Assembly: GCA_028023455.1 (NCBI GenBank)
Contig: JAQFVV010012545.1
Location: forward strand, 2,881,001-2,945,000
Length of the DNA: 64,000 nucleotides
DNA from: Epiperipatus broadwayi
Taxonomy: Eukaryota; Onychophora; Udeonychophora; Euonychophora; Peripatidae
Reading direction: 5' to 3'
Within the stretch, counting starts at the first letter, position 1. Every line of letters begins with the position of its first letter. A program made the position numbers and the translations under genes. This document shows, piece after piece, positions 38,291 through 51,595 of this stretch. A model generated the notes under the pieces. The model searched no databases. It was not told where the DNA came from and worked only from the letters and a program-made list of their open reading frames with translations.

Positions 38291-38433
38291 ACTTCCTTAA
38301 GCATTAACATTATTTATAAGTTCTATAACTTTTTGACCCTTACATGAATGTATTATAATATTAAATTGCTTAAATATTATGTAAATTATGACCACAGAAT
38401 GTAAAAACTTTTATATTTTAAAATAAAATACAT

Positions 38434-38461
38434 TACTTATAATAAAATACATTACTTATAA
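38434..38461 (+). repeat. Short tandem duplication
   Basis: AAAATACATTACTTATAAT occurs twice in tandem. Slippage-type repeat. Confidence 0.8.
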
Positions 38462-38659
38462 TGGTACATAAAATAAATATTTTAATTCTAGGGTATTCAT
38501 TTTACCACTTACATAAATCTTTGAATACACTGTACAGGCTTACACACACCTGCACATATATAATGTAATACATAAAAGATTCAAACTCAGACTTTCATAC
38601 AACTCTCAACTCTCCATGCCATCTTATATTGCTGACCTATCTGATCACACAGATGTTGA

Positions 38660-38736
38660 AAAAAATAAATAATCACTAATATCCATATTTCATGCTAAAC
38701 CAGCAATCATCAGTTGGTCCAGATTACTATCTCCAT
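38660..38736 (-). ncRNA. Hammerhead ribozyme, family A, tandem copy 1
   Basis: The minus strand has CUGAUGA, stem II (UGCUG/UAGCA type), GAAA and a stem III of two pairs with an AUGG loop. Stem I has an inner AA/UU and an outer GUAAUC/GAUUAU helix extended by GAUA/UAUU-type pairs. Core intact. Confidence 0.78.
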
Positions 38737-38790
38737 ACATATATACAATCACATCTTATATTGCTGACCCACCTGATTACACACATGTTG

Positions 38791-38875
38791 AAAAGATAAA
38801 TAATCACCAATATCCATATTTCATGCTAAACCAGCATTCATCGGTTGGTCCAGATTACTATCTCCACACATATAT
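38791..38875 (-). ncRNA. Hammerhead ribozyme, family A, tandem copy 2 (core mutated)
   Basis: It has the same fold as the copy 131 bp away but the core reads CCGAUGA, changing the invariant U after the first C. Predicted to be inactive or very weak. Confidence 0.65.
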
Positions 38876-39130
38876 ACAATCAGTGCTCAGCTTTATATTA
38901 AGATAGCCAATCTTCATACTTTAATAGACAGGCTTCAAACTACTCCAACCCACAACTCTTCAGCCATCCATTTCATTGAAAATATGATGATGGAACGTTC
39001 AAAGCCCACATTAGTGCCAAGGTTGTCATCCTACCATGTTGACGTTAGTCATTCTGACCCCTCATGTACTGGAGAATAATCCATTTTCATACATATGCGA
39101 GGGATGGGCAGACCTTTATCGCACTATGCA

Positions 39131-40084
39131 TCCTGGTTTGCAGTCTTTAAAATTCAGCAGATATATATTTTTTATGAAAATCTAATGTTTTAATTAAATA
39201 TGGCTTTCCGTTTTCTTTTATCGTCAATCATATCATCCTACCAAATCCAGCTTGTACTTTACTTTTAGTGAATGTGTTAATAATAACTTAAGGGAGCTAG
39301 CTTATTCTATGAGAATGAAATATTTTATAATACAATCTTTTTAAATTGAAATATATATATATCTTTTAACCAAAGCTATTTTCGGACTTTTCATACGAAA
39401 TTCATTATAATGAGATCCATTACAATGGAACTTGTCTGTAAATTTATTAAAATCAGAAATATGCACGTTAATAACTTAATTTTTAATTATTTTTACATAC
39501 TAACTCAAAGATTATCAACATTTATTATATTAAAAAATTAACAAAATATACACTTTTTTTTTCATTGTGCTTAATTAATTGTAAGATATTCATTTCTTAA
39601 TTAGAAATAAAACCAAGTTTCAAATTGTAGCATGCTATTCAGAACTTAATATTTAAAAACTGATTTTTTCTCTCCACCCACTTACTAATCTAGATAAACC
39701 ATAATGATAATTTAAATAAATTATCAAAGCAACATTAGTTATATAAAGTTGGGTGGAGTACAAGAGCGAATAATGTTTTAACATTTGTGTGTTCAAATTA
39801 TTTACGAAATAGTTGTCTAAATAGAGTTAATATAAAAATTAATGCAAAAATCTATATTTTTCATTAGCTTTCTCAAATCTTTCTGTATTTATTTTTATGC
39901 GACTCTAATATATAAAAATAATCTAATGCTTAATTGCTCAGATATTCATAAAGAAATTTGATCACCGGAAGTGAGTATGTTAGAATCATAATCCATGAAC
40001 CTTGAACTCTAGAGTTTAGCAATTTACTATTATACCAATTATACATAGCAAAAAAATAACTAAATGATTTATAGTTTGGAAGTT
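39131..40084. other. Gene-free AT-rich stretch
   Basis: No gene. A weak tRNA-like stretch near 39985-40045 (minus strand) is too degenerate to annotate. Confidence 0.4.
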
Positions 40085-40090
40085 TACTAA

Positions 40091-40170
40091 AAGTTAGAAT
40101 ACTAGCAATGACAGAACTGGAGATTTGATCTTGGACATTGAGATCCAGAACCACTGCACTAAGCGACACT
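40091..40170 (-). repeat. tRNA-like segment (SINE head)
   Basis: The minus strand carries TTAGTGCAGTGG (box A) and AGATCAAATCTCC (box B) at tRNA-like spacing, with partial D, anticodon and T arms. It is too altered for a tRNA gene. The purine run at 40190-40300 lies beside it. Confidence 0.4.
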
Positions 40171-40184
40171 GAAATTGGGATCTC

Positions 40185-40302
40185 GAAAAAAGCAAAAAAA
40201 AAAAAAGAGATAGAGAGAAAGGGGGGGGGGAGAGGAGAAAAAGATAGAGATAGGGGAGAAAAGAGAGAGGAGGGGGAGGGAGGGAGAGAGAAACATTGTC
40301 CT
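40185..40302 (+). repeat. Purine-rich (A/G) low-complexity tract
   Basis: An almost pure AG/GGA tract lies here. The open frame across it is Lys/Arg/Glu-rich by composition only. Confidence 0.85.
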
Positions 40303-40696
40303 GGAATTAATTTTCTATAGATGTCCTATTAAGACCTTGTCAATAAGCCAATATTAGATTTTTTTTTTTTAAAGTAAAGAAAATAAAAATTACTTAATAA
40401 TAAAAATGTAGGTGTTTTAGCAACAAGTTGACAGACAATACTCAACTGTTCCATTTACTTAACTTGATTGAAGTTCTCCCTCTCCCATATTTATCCCATG
40501 TTTTTTTTTTTTTTAGCCAGGAATTCGCCAAGAACTTTTGTTTGCTGATACACGTGATATCAGTAATCTTTGTTACAATTAACCTCTGTAAAAAAATTAA
40601 TATTTTTATTATTTTTGAGGATTTTGTGTGTGTGTGTATATATATATAGACTAAAAAACAATCAAGAGAATGCTTTTAAAGCATAAAGATGTCATG

Positions 40697-40757
40697 GATT
40701 AATGAATAGTGCATTAGTATGCTATAACCATGATCAGAGGTTTAAATCTAGAATAAA
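40697..40757 (+). repeat. tRNA-like segment (SINE head?)
   Basis: TAGTGCATTAG resembles box A and GAGGTTTAAATCTAG box B. Boundaries and tail not resolved. Confidence 0.35.
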
Positions 40758-42278
<1,521 letters not shown>

Positions 42279-43197
42279 TTACATAAGATCATTAACTATC
42301 TCTTTACATTTACATATTTATTAGCTTTTGTAGAACAAAATTCTAATCCATTGCAAGAATTGGCAATGTTCATTTTTTAATAAACAAATAGAAAAAAATA
42401 AACTTTTTTCTTAGACAGCATCAGAAACGTTTTTGGCTACTAACTAAAAATATAAATATATATTTATGTATATGATGATAAATACTTATTAGTTTACATA
42501 TATTACAAATATAAAACATGTTTCTACACATTTTAATAATATCTAAACTTGAAAGATATTTAACTCAATATTTGACCCAGTTTGCTTCAAAAGAAAATTT
42601 AAATGTTACATTAACAATATATATAAACTATTGTATTGCAATTCAATACAGGTTTATTTTATTGATTTTTTTCTAGAATCAATAATGCTTTTAAGGTCAT
42701 GTGTTCTTTGTAACATTCATGTCAGGATGTTTTTTTTCTCCTTAAAAATATGTTCAACAATTTATCTTTTAATGTGCAATGAACTCTAGAAAATACATTA
42801 TCAAGGAAGTCAAAATTTACATTTATTGGAAAATATCTAAATATAGATATTGAAGAACAATACCTTTTGTTTCAAAAATTCAAATAAATATTGATTATAG
42901 TTTTAATTATTACATTCAAATCGATATCACTATTCATTTAAGGATTCTTAAATTTGAAATTGTGAAAATATATATATAAAGTAAAGAAAATTGTGAATTT
43001 TGTGTTTATAGGAATACAATAAACTCAGCATTATAATTATATATTTTTTTTTATTTTTACATTGGTTTGGGGTATTTACTCACTTGCTAATAAAAAGTGA
43101 GTTTCATGACAAAAAAGCATTATATTTTATCATTCAAATTTTAAAATAAAGCAAATAAAATCTACTTTCAATAAAAAAAAACATTTTTGATTTGTAG
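42279..43197. other. Gene-free AT-rich stretch
   Basis: Nothing recognised. Confidence 0.4.
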
Positions 43198-43257
43198 TTA
43201 ATACACACAGCTGATGAAGGTAGTTCTCTTGAAACTAGTTCTGTAAGCCTTGTATTA
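43198..43257 (+). ncRNA. Hammerhead ribozyme, third sequence type
   Basis: CUGAUGA (43211-43217) and GAAA (43231-43234) flank a weak three-pair stem II. ACUAGU forms a palindromic minimal stem III, followed by a U cleavage residue (predicted cut between 43240 and 43241). Stem I has an inner ACAG/CUGU helix and an outer UAAUAC/GUAUUA helix separated by an internal loop. The fold matches PLE-type hammerheads although the sequence is unrelated to the other two families here. The weak stem II lowers the odds of activity. Confidence 0.6.
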
Positions 43258-44904
43258 TAAAATTTTATAGTTGACTGTTACATGCTATTGACTCCTAATG
43301 TTTATAGACATCTGATTTCAAGCATTAACACAAATTCCTGAAACTCTATATAATGTATATATAAGAATAATGTAATTTAATTTTAAAATTATATATACTA
43401 AAACATTAACATTCAAGACCTCACTATCTAATTAATTTTGTAATTAACCATATCTATTATTTTCATTTATATTAATATTATAATTAAAGTATTTACAATT
43501 ATTAAATTCTTCTAATTTATTATTATCATTATTTCTTTTCTTTATTTTTGAAAAAGCTATTTTACATTATTTTACTTATTAGATGTAATAATTATATTTG
43601 TAAGCGCATAATCGTTAAATTAACATAATATTTATTAAGGCTAAAACCATATTAGAATATATTTTTAATCCCTTTTATTTTCTTTCATCATATATCAGAT
43701 AGTTCTTGTAACATTTCCTAAATCCTTGAACTATATATTGCCACAACAATTAGAATTAAATATGTGCGAATGTTTTTGATGATCAAAATAAAATTTAACA
43801 AAGATCTCACTATCAATTTTTGGCATATCAATTTGATCAAGTTTTATAATTTATTTACATAATGCAGATAGATAGGTTTTTAAAATAACCTTTCAAAAAT
43901 CTGCTCAACTAAATTATTTTTTTATTTCTAAACTGAAAAACTAAGGAAATGTGGTTGCTTTAAAACCATATATTTATTGAATATTTTTAAATCATATAAT
44001 TAGAAGAAGATCTGTTTTTCCATTGGAAGTAAACGATGTTAAAAATAATCATTACTTACAGCAATAATAGTAAAAAATATTTTTGAATAGATACTTAAAT
44101 ATATTATAAATAGCATTTAGAAATATAGAAACACATGTATTTATAATTTTATAAAACAACATTCAAAGATATTCTGCAGTTCAACTTCAATGCACCAATT
44201 CTACTATTAAAAACAAAATAAATAATTATCATCTAATGTAATGTTAATAAATAAAAAAACAATTACACATATATCCCACTTAGACCAGATTTTTATGCAA
44301 GGATGCACTACAGTGATCATTACCATTTTGTACCTACTAATTTGATTTACAACTGATTATTAACTATAATGATTGTAAAAAAAATCAATTTTGTTTACAA
44401 AATGCCATTTTGAAAATGGTGGCCAATTTTGTAAGATTGATGACCTAATAGAATAGTGACTTTATGTCATCCAAAAGAAAAATGGTAACATTAATGCAAA
44501 AATATATAATACACACTTTATTCATTATACACAGTGCGGTATGTAATATTACAGTATGCAGTAAATTTAAAATATGATTAGTGTACAGTACTTTATTTAA
44601 TATTTATCCAGTGTCTTACAAGACAATTAATACATTTTTAATGATAAATACAAAGTAAAGATTAATGTCTATAAAGGTAAAAAAGTGTCTCATTTATAAA
44701 ATAAATAATCAAAAGCCTATTTTGATGATATTCAACAACCAAATGTATTAATACTATATTTTAAAATGTGTACATTAGCTTAAAAACTGTATATCCACTC
44801 ACTTACATATTAAAATTTTTATTAATGACATTTTGTCTGTAGCAAAAATTATGATCATCATAATTGTACAATTTATTTATAATAATTGCAAGTTATTTTG
44901 AGGC
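43258..44904. other. Gene-free AT-rich stretch
   Basis: No gene or RNA gene recognised. Confidence 0.4.
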
Positions 44905-45680
44905 AAAAAATGATTTCATGTATTATACAATTAATAATCAGTTTTATATGATCAAAGTTACTACATATAAATGAAAAGTATATACCCTATTTGCTTAATT
45001 TTATAAATCATAACATCATATTTTTCAGACATATCCAAGCAAGAGACATTATCACAAACATAAAAAGATACAGTGCCAAAAAAAAAAAATTAATTTAGCA
45101 TAAAAATAAAAATAAATTATTTTGGTCATATGCTATACTATTAAAAATTAATCTTAATATTATATTAGCAAAAATGTTCAGTCGACTAATTTTAGATTAA
45201 AATGTTTCAGTCAAATTAAAACTGCTCTCATCATAAATGTAAAGTATTTTCAGTAAAAAAAGGGAGGGAGAAATGATTTCATGAATTATACAATTAATAA
45301 TTAACTTTATATAAAGTCAAAAATGATTAAATCTAACTTAAAATAATAATGACTTGTTAGATTTTAAATCACAACCTAATAATGTGTTTCAGAAATATGG
45401 AAAACAATGATGATGTTATCACAAACTTAAAAGAATTATAGTTCCAAATAAAAAAATACAAATTTCATTCCACATAAAACTGAAAATAAATTTAGGTCTT
45501 ATTTTATTAATAATTTTAAATTGTGTACTATATACTTATTATCTAAAGCATTCAGCTGAGCAATTTTTAATTAAAACCTTTATGCAAGTTAATTTTAGAG
45601 AGTCAAACAAACTGCTATTATCATTTTTGGTAAAAAGGAAATATAAAGGAAAATGATTTCATGTATTATTCATTTAATAA
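44905..45680 (+). repeat. Degenerate tandem repeat, unit about 360-380 bp
   Basis: The phrase AATGATTTCATGTATTATAC and following sequence recur at about 44910, 45271 and 45650. A shared CATATCC/AATATGG...TTATCACAAAC segment lies in the middle of the two complete units. High divergence indicates an old satellite-like array. Confidence 0.55.
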
Positions 45681-46307
45681 TAAATTTTGTACAATAAAAA
45701 TTCAATAGGAACAAATTAAAAAAGTAACATTCAAAAAATAATATTGAGTGTAATAAAATATAACATTCCATGCCATAATAAAATACCACAGGTAGTATAT
45801 TTGTATGTAAAGTGCAATTTATTTAGATCTGCATAGTACATACTATAGAAAACAAGCTTAAACAATGATTACAATACACAAACACAGAATGCATTAGGAA
45901 CATATTTTCCTTTTTTAATATGTCAGAATTTTTTATTTTTTTCAAAGTTAGGTTTTGACAATGTACAGTTTTATAATTTGGCTATCCTTACACTTTTGAT
46001 AAATAACAAGACTTTATGGTCCAGTATAATTGAAATATTATTAAACATTGTTTTTTTAATCCTAAATAATTTTACATATATAATAAAAGAGTATGAATTT
46101 AACAAAAAAGAAAACTTTAGTACGAGTTCTTTTTTCAGCAAAATGATCAACAAATTTTGTGGAAGAAGATAAAGAATTATCAACTGTAGCTCACTTTCTT
46201 GGTTCATTTTCCTGCATGTTTTCACAGTGAAAGTGCACATTTTTTTCTAGCAGCATTGAAATTTTTTTACAAAAGGTTTACAGGTGCATAAATTTTCAAC
46301 TGGAATC
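45681..46307. other. Gene-free AT-rich stretch
   Basis: Two overlapping open frames on opposite strands (about 45971-46240) have no recognisable domain. Confidence 0.35.
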
Positions 46308-46688
46308 ATATAAACTAGCATTTCTCAACTTTTTTGCTGCATGACCCAATAGACTTCATTGAAATAGTTCTGTGACCCAAATGCTTATTACATAAATTAT
46401 CATATAAAATAAAAGAGGTATTACATCAGCATGGTATTGTATATATGTATTTATTCTGATCAATTTGATAATATTTATAATGAACAAATAATTTGTAAGT
46501 TAAAAGTTGAGTTAAAGTTAAACATGTTTTTAATTTAAAAGCTTAACACATTTTGTTAAAATGAAAAAAGATTTTTGTTATCAGATATTTATGTTTTTAT
46601 TTCTTGGTGCATATTCATGACCCATTAAAAATTTAACATGACCCAATATTGGGTCATGACCCAAAGATTGAGAAATGCTGATATAAAC
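46308..46688. mobile_element. Non-autonomous hAT element with perfect 8-bp duplication
   Basis: The element spans 46316-46680 (365 bp). Its ends are inverted, AGCATTTCTCAAC at left and GATTGAGAAATGCTG at right, close to the hAT terminal motif CAG..TTCTCAA. The flanks ATATAAAC (46308-46315) and ATATAAAC (46681-46688) are an exact 8-bp target duplication, diagnostic of the hAT superfamily. Subterminal repeats of TGACCCA occur near both ends. It encodes no transposase and would need one in trans. Confidence 0.88.
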
Positions 46689-46807
46689 AACTAATACCAC
46701 CAAACACCACATCACTTCTCTAATCTATGGATCAAGAAAACATCACAAACTTCAAGATACACTAACTTCAACAACTAATGGAGCATTTTGTCAACACTTT
46801 GCATAAA

Positions 46808-47222
46808 GACACTGATAATAAATTGATAATGACAACATTGAAGAGTTTTTGCAATCATAGATGGAAGAATTAATTAACAAGGAATTAATGCAGCTGAATG
46901 AAAAAAAGAAAATCAACACATATTAGAGAAGAACATATATAGCAAAAAAATGAAAGAACTGTTTTTGTTTCATCAGGCTATAAACAGCACTTTTGAAGAA
47001 TTTGACCCTGAGTTAGCATGCTCCATCAAATCTAAAAATGCTTTAAGTCAATTAATGAGATTTTATAATATGTTGTACAATACAAAAATCAAAGAAAGAA
47101 GTCAACTATTCATCCTAAAAGTTTTCTCTGGAGATTCTCAGCCATCAACACTTGGTATATCACCTCTGAAAAAAATCAAGTTCATCAAAGAATTTAAAGA
47201 CAATAATAGACTCTTAGAATGA
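46808..47222 (+). pseudogene. Tigger/pogo-like transposase C-terminal remnant
   Basis: The sequence NDNIEEFLQ, a stop, then MEELINKELMQLNE aligns with the acidic C-terminal region of Tigger-type transposases (the IxELxxxHxxELTxEEL pattern). After further breaks, a 90-codon frame (46950-47222) gives an AINSTFEEFDP segment and the QPSTLGISPLKK end that fits the family's C-terminus. The catalytic DDE core and terminal repeats are absent. The family moves by cut and paste (Tc1/mariner superfamily). Similarity is judged from memory of the family pattern. Confidence 0.5.
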
Positions 47223-50200
47223 AAAACTTATGACTGAGAAAACAAAATGAGGATGAGTGATGAATGGATGGATTATATAAAAGAACAACTTTAAACTAAG
47301 AATTTTTTCTTTTTACATAGATTTAAATTGCATTATCTTATATAAATGCATATTTTAAGTGCATACCTGTATAAATTACAAATGCATATATTATCTATTA
47401 GGGATTTTTTTTAAAATGACTCTATGTACTAGTTTAAGTTGTTTTTTAATAAAATATTTACAATTTATGGTATAATTTTTATTTTCAGGAATGAGCTTTA
47501 CAGATAAGTTTTGAGGAAACAATTGTCCTCACTAAGCAGGGTAAAAGTATACATGGTGAGTTACTTAATGAGGACAAATGATATATCAGCATTCATGTGA
47601 CATGTTGGGCTCAATTTAATTGACCAAACTGATATTCTTAACTTTCAATGCTTATGTTCATAATGTTACTTTTGTGCTAAAACACAAGCAAAAAAAATCA
47701 CAATCATCAAACATGAAATTTGAACATTGCAATTAATATTCGATCTTATAGATCTACTAATTAAGTGATTAGCTTTTGTGTTTGGAATGTTTTCTTTATC
47801 TAGTTATAATGCATGCAACAGTGCTAAAACATGTTATATTTAATAATATGAGTATTTAAATTATGTATAAAACTTTTGAGATATCCAAAAATATTAAAAA
47901 TTAAAAATATGAGCTCATTATTATTTTCATGAATTATAATAATATAAAAGATTTTTGTTACTTTGTAGTGTATGTGGCTTTATATAAGATGAATGTTGAT
48001 CAAATGTGATATGCTAACATAGATATTATTAAAGTACTAGTAAGCAAATGATGATCAAGTCACAGCATTTATTTCCTATAATGCCTAATTAGTACAATGT
48101 GTTTTCAGTGATATAACTCAAAATACCTATACAAATCATTTTAAACAAGTAGACTAACATTATATGTCTACTAATTTGAGAATAGTTTGTTGTTCATAAT
48201 GTCAATCAATAAGTTTTTATTTATTTATATTATTTTTATTAATCAATAATAATTATTTTAAATATTTTAGTTGTTTAAATATATTCCAATAAAATATTTT
48301 TTTATAAGGTTAGATACTCAAATAAAGTAGAAATTAAAGAATGTGTTAATGTAGAATTCATTTATCTTGGAGATGCAAGAAACTATCTAAGGGTGTGGTA
48401 GTAAAAAGTTTAAAAAATTCATTTTAACAGAAACAGAAAATTGAATATCCTAATCAAATATTTTGGAGAATATGATTTATTTTATCTCAGCCTTAATTAA
48501 AATTTGCTAGAAAACACGTTAGATATTACATATGGGGAAAAGGGAGAAGTTATTTCATGCTTTTATATATATATAATTTTTTACTGTAATTTAAAGCTTA
48601 TATCATGATTAGAGATAATCTTTAATTTAGTAAATGATTAGTAATAATCATTACTATTTATCAGAAGTGGTTAGTATCAGAATTGTGAGTGAAGAAAATT
48701 TGACACTTGTAAATCAAATTATAATAATTTAGTAAATATAAATAAAACATGTTGTTCGCTGCAAAATGTGATTGTGATATTGAAAATTTTTTTTTAAATC
48801 CATCGAATTTCTAAAAAAAAAATAAAAAAATAAGTAACTAAAAGAGAAGGTAACGGTAACACTAAAATAAATTTAAAATCTAAATAAAAATCTATGAAAT
48901 ATGTAATTTATGCTAAGTTTTGTATTTACAATACTTTCATTATCTCATCAATTTTTTTATATTAATTTCTCTTTTCTTTTCAAAAGAAATAATTTTATTA
49001 CGAATAAAAGTGAGACGTCTTTTTTAATAAATATTTTGATTGATATTTTTTTTTCTAAATAATTAAATTAACCTCTATTTGTAACTTTAATCCACATATT
49101 TAAAATGAAAGCCAATAAAAAAATAAATGGTTTACATTTTAAATTAGAATTATTGATCAAAGAAAAAATCTAACATCAACTATATTATTTTTCATGTATT
49201 TTTATTTATAACATTAAAAAAAATTGATTTAAAAATAATAATAATTATAATTATGAAACATGATACTTTCAATATTTAGCTGTGCACTTGAGTATTTTAG
49301 TGTTGTATTTTATATAAATGCATGCACCCTATGTTTATGGGTAGAGAGTGGTTCGATTTTAACTGGGTAAATGTTGAAGTTTTTCCAGATCATAAACAGG
49401 CTTAAGATTTTTCTTTTAAACAGGCAGGTTGGGAATTAATTAGTTATGTATCCAATAGTAGCTAGCACATAAATCTGGATTGCCAGTTGAGAGTCAATGT
49501 GTTGGCAAAACTACATTTATGAAGAATATTATTAGTAATAATATATTTCTTCAATATTTTTTTAATCAACTAAAATACTTCTTAGTGTCCTTTAAGAGTG
49601 ATAGGTAAATATGTTAAATCTTAATTAGGCTATTTTTGTATCTTTATCAAATATTTTATACATGATTAATATTTGGTATGCTTCTGTGTCTATAAATAGT
49701 TAGATAATCTCATAAATTATATAATTATATAAGACTTACATTCATTTTTGTCTGTATATGAAAAACTTTAATAGGTTAGAATTTTATTAGATATTCAATA
49801 CCAAAAAAAAAATGAGCAAGAAGATAAAATTACTGGCTACAAATTTAGTTGTGGAGAAAATAGGTAATTTGACACGAATGCACTAAAGGATTATAAAATG
49901 TATTTCCGAATTATTCACAAAAATGTTGTTTTCCCGATAAACAAACTATTTATTTTATGTATAAATAAAATGGTTATTGTAATTTAGTTAAGATCCACAA
50001 AATACTTTCTTTGATTTAGATACAATCCAAAAAGTATATCAAGAAGTTTTAAATAAAAATATATTCAATAATCTTTAATACATATAAAAAAAAAATTATG
50101 ATTGATACCATTTTATTAAAAAAAAAAAACGTCACTAGAAGAACAGAAACAAATAACTATATTGAAAGGAAGTACTCAACATGTTTTAATCAAAGAGAAA

Positions 50201-50898
50201 GCTTATATTGACTACACTGTCATAGAGATAGAATATGTGTAATATATAGATATATTATTGGATTAATTTTATACATTTGATGTTTTATTCCAAAATATTT
50301 TTGTATATATCTTTACAAATTTAAAACTATTTTGAATGTTGCATATTTTTTTCAATGTTCAATGACTAGAATTAATGCATGTCTCTGCATTATTGGATTT
50401 CGTATATGTATGTATATTATTTAGAACTTAAACGTTAATTTTTAATTATATATCTAAACATATTTAGGAAAATTTTAAAATACTGAAATTCCATGTATTT
50501 AAATTCAGTCTTCATAATGGAAATTTTTATACACAGATTGTTTCAATAAATCAGGAACATAAATACACTCATATAACAATCCTCATGCATAAACAAATCA
50601 ATAAAATCTTACAGATATTTGCTGTTAAGGCAACACACGAATCAGGAAGTAATTGAATTGGACTACTTTCTAGTTCTAATGTCACCTTGGCAACAGATTG
50701 CTATAATATTCTTTTGTTTGTTTAAACATGAAGATTGAATTAATATAATTAGGCATATAATAATCAATTATTTGTTGACTCTTATCATTTAATATACACC
50801 TGGGTCTCATTTTATGCAGTAGATAGGTTCTTCAGAAAATGCACACAAAAGAAATCGCACAAAAATAAACTTAACTTACCCTAAAGAAGTTAAATTTA
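47223..50898. other. Gene-free AT-rich stretch
   Basis: No gene. A short hairpin (TTGTCCTCA(C/T)TAAG arms) lies at 47523-47577. A box-B-like GTGGTTCGATTTT near 49350 is not backed by a cloverleaf. Confidence 0.4.
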
Positions 50899-51443
50899 GT
50901 GAACATGTTGAATGCTTTAGTGCAGGCCATGTACTCACAGCATTTCACACCGAGCACTTCAACAGGGAAACCCCCAGGAGAGTTGTTAATGGATCAGAAG
51001 TGCCAGACAGACTATTACAACTTTTGCCTGCAAAACATAAAAAACGGAAATTTCTCGTCGGATAAATTGCTATCTAGTTAAAACATTCGGATTTATGGTG
51101 TGTTGAAATGTAATTGGATCCCAGGAATTGTAAAACAGCTACTGTCAAAGCAATTTTTCCTGGTGGAGTTACAAAATAGAAAATCGTTTAGAAAACACAT
51201 TAATCATCTTCGCCACTGTCGGGAGAACCCTACATCAGAGGATGAGTTTGAAACCCCGTCTGATACAAAAATAGATGAATATGGAGATGAAAATAATCTG
51301 GAAAATGTATTGAGTGGAAATACTTCAAAGGATAAAGAGCAGGAGGATATATAATCTGACCCAGTGTAAGAAGGTTAAAAACACCAAGAGTTTCCAGAGC
51401 ATGTCACCCACCTGTTAAATTTAGAGACTATGTTTGTAGTTAA
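50899..51443 (+). pseudogene. Ty3/Gypsy integrase C-terminus (pol remnant)
   Basis: The first frame (50899-51078) has STGKPPGELLMDQK, matching the conserved TGxxPxELLxGR segment just after the integrase core. After a stop at 51079-51081, the same frame continues with WIPGIVKQLL...FLVEL and RKHINHLR, the integrase C-terminal module. A third segment, in a shifted frame, has RLKTPRVSRACHPPVKFRDY and ends at TAA 51441-51443, the usual pol terminus. Protease, RT and RNase H are missing. Broken by one stop and one frameshift. Confidence 0.75.
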
Positions 51444-51462
51444 AGCCCATTTATTTCCAGAG

Positions 51463-51595
51463 TAAAGAGAGGAGTGCTATATATTAATGTTATAATGTAA
51501 AGCTACATACTTGCTTATAGTGAGACTCTGATTAAATAAATGTAACAAGAGCACTACTATCATTTATCTGCCCCAGACAGATGTGACCGATAAGT
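51463..51595 (+). repeat. Polypurine tract and probable LTR start of the Gypsy remnant
   Basis: TAAAGAGAGGAG (51463-51474) directly precedes TG at 51475, the canonical polypurine tract to LTR junction, 20 bp after the pol stop. An AATAAA-like signal lies near 51535. The LTR end is uncertain; CAGACA near 51590 is one possibility. No second LTR is visible in the window. Confidence 0.5.

Larger units (their letters stand above)
38510..39130 (-). mobile_element. Hammerhead family A element with two tandem ribozymes
   Basis: Read on the minus strand it starts with GTCTGCCCATCCCTCGCATA (39116) and runs through the family body. It then holds two copies of a 131-bp ribozyme-bearing segment and ends in a tRNA-like region and a TTACATTATATATGTGCAGG-type tail (about 38560-38510). 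PLE coding remnants begin about 220 bp further along the same strand, so this may be the 5' terminal repeat of that PLE. Tandem hammerheads in terminal repeats are described for PLEs and retrozymes. Confidence 0.65.

Noticed and set aside
40138-40320. Lys/Arg/Glu-rich open frame
   Set aside because: Compositional artefact of the purine tract; no start context or conservation signal.
47523-47577. 14-bp inverted repeat TTGTCCTCA(C/T)TAAG
   Set aside because: Short hairpin with one mismatch and no associated gene; could be a fragment of transposon ends but not supportable.
49340-49365. Box-B-like GTGGTTCGATTTT
   Set aside because: No box A or cloverleaf arms at the right spacing, so not called as tRNA or SINE.
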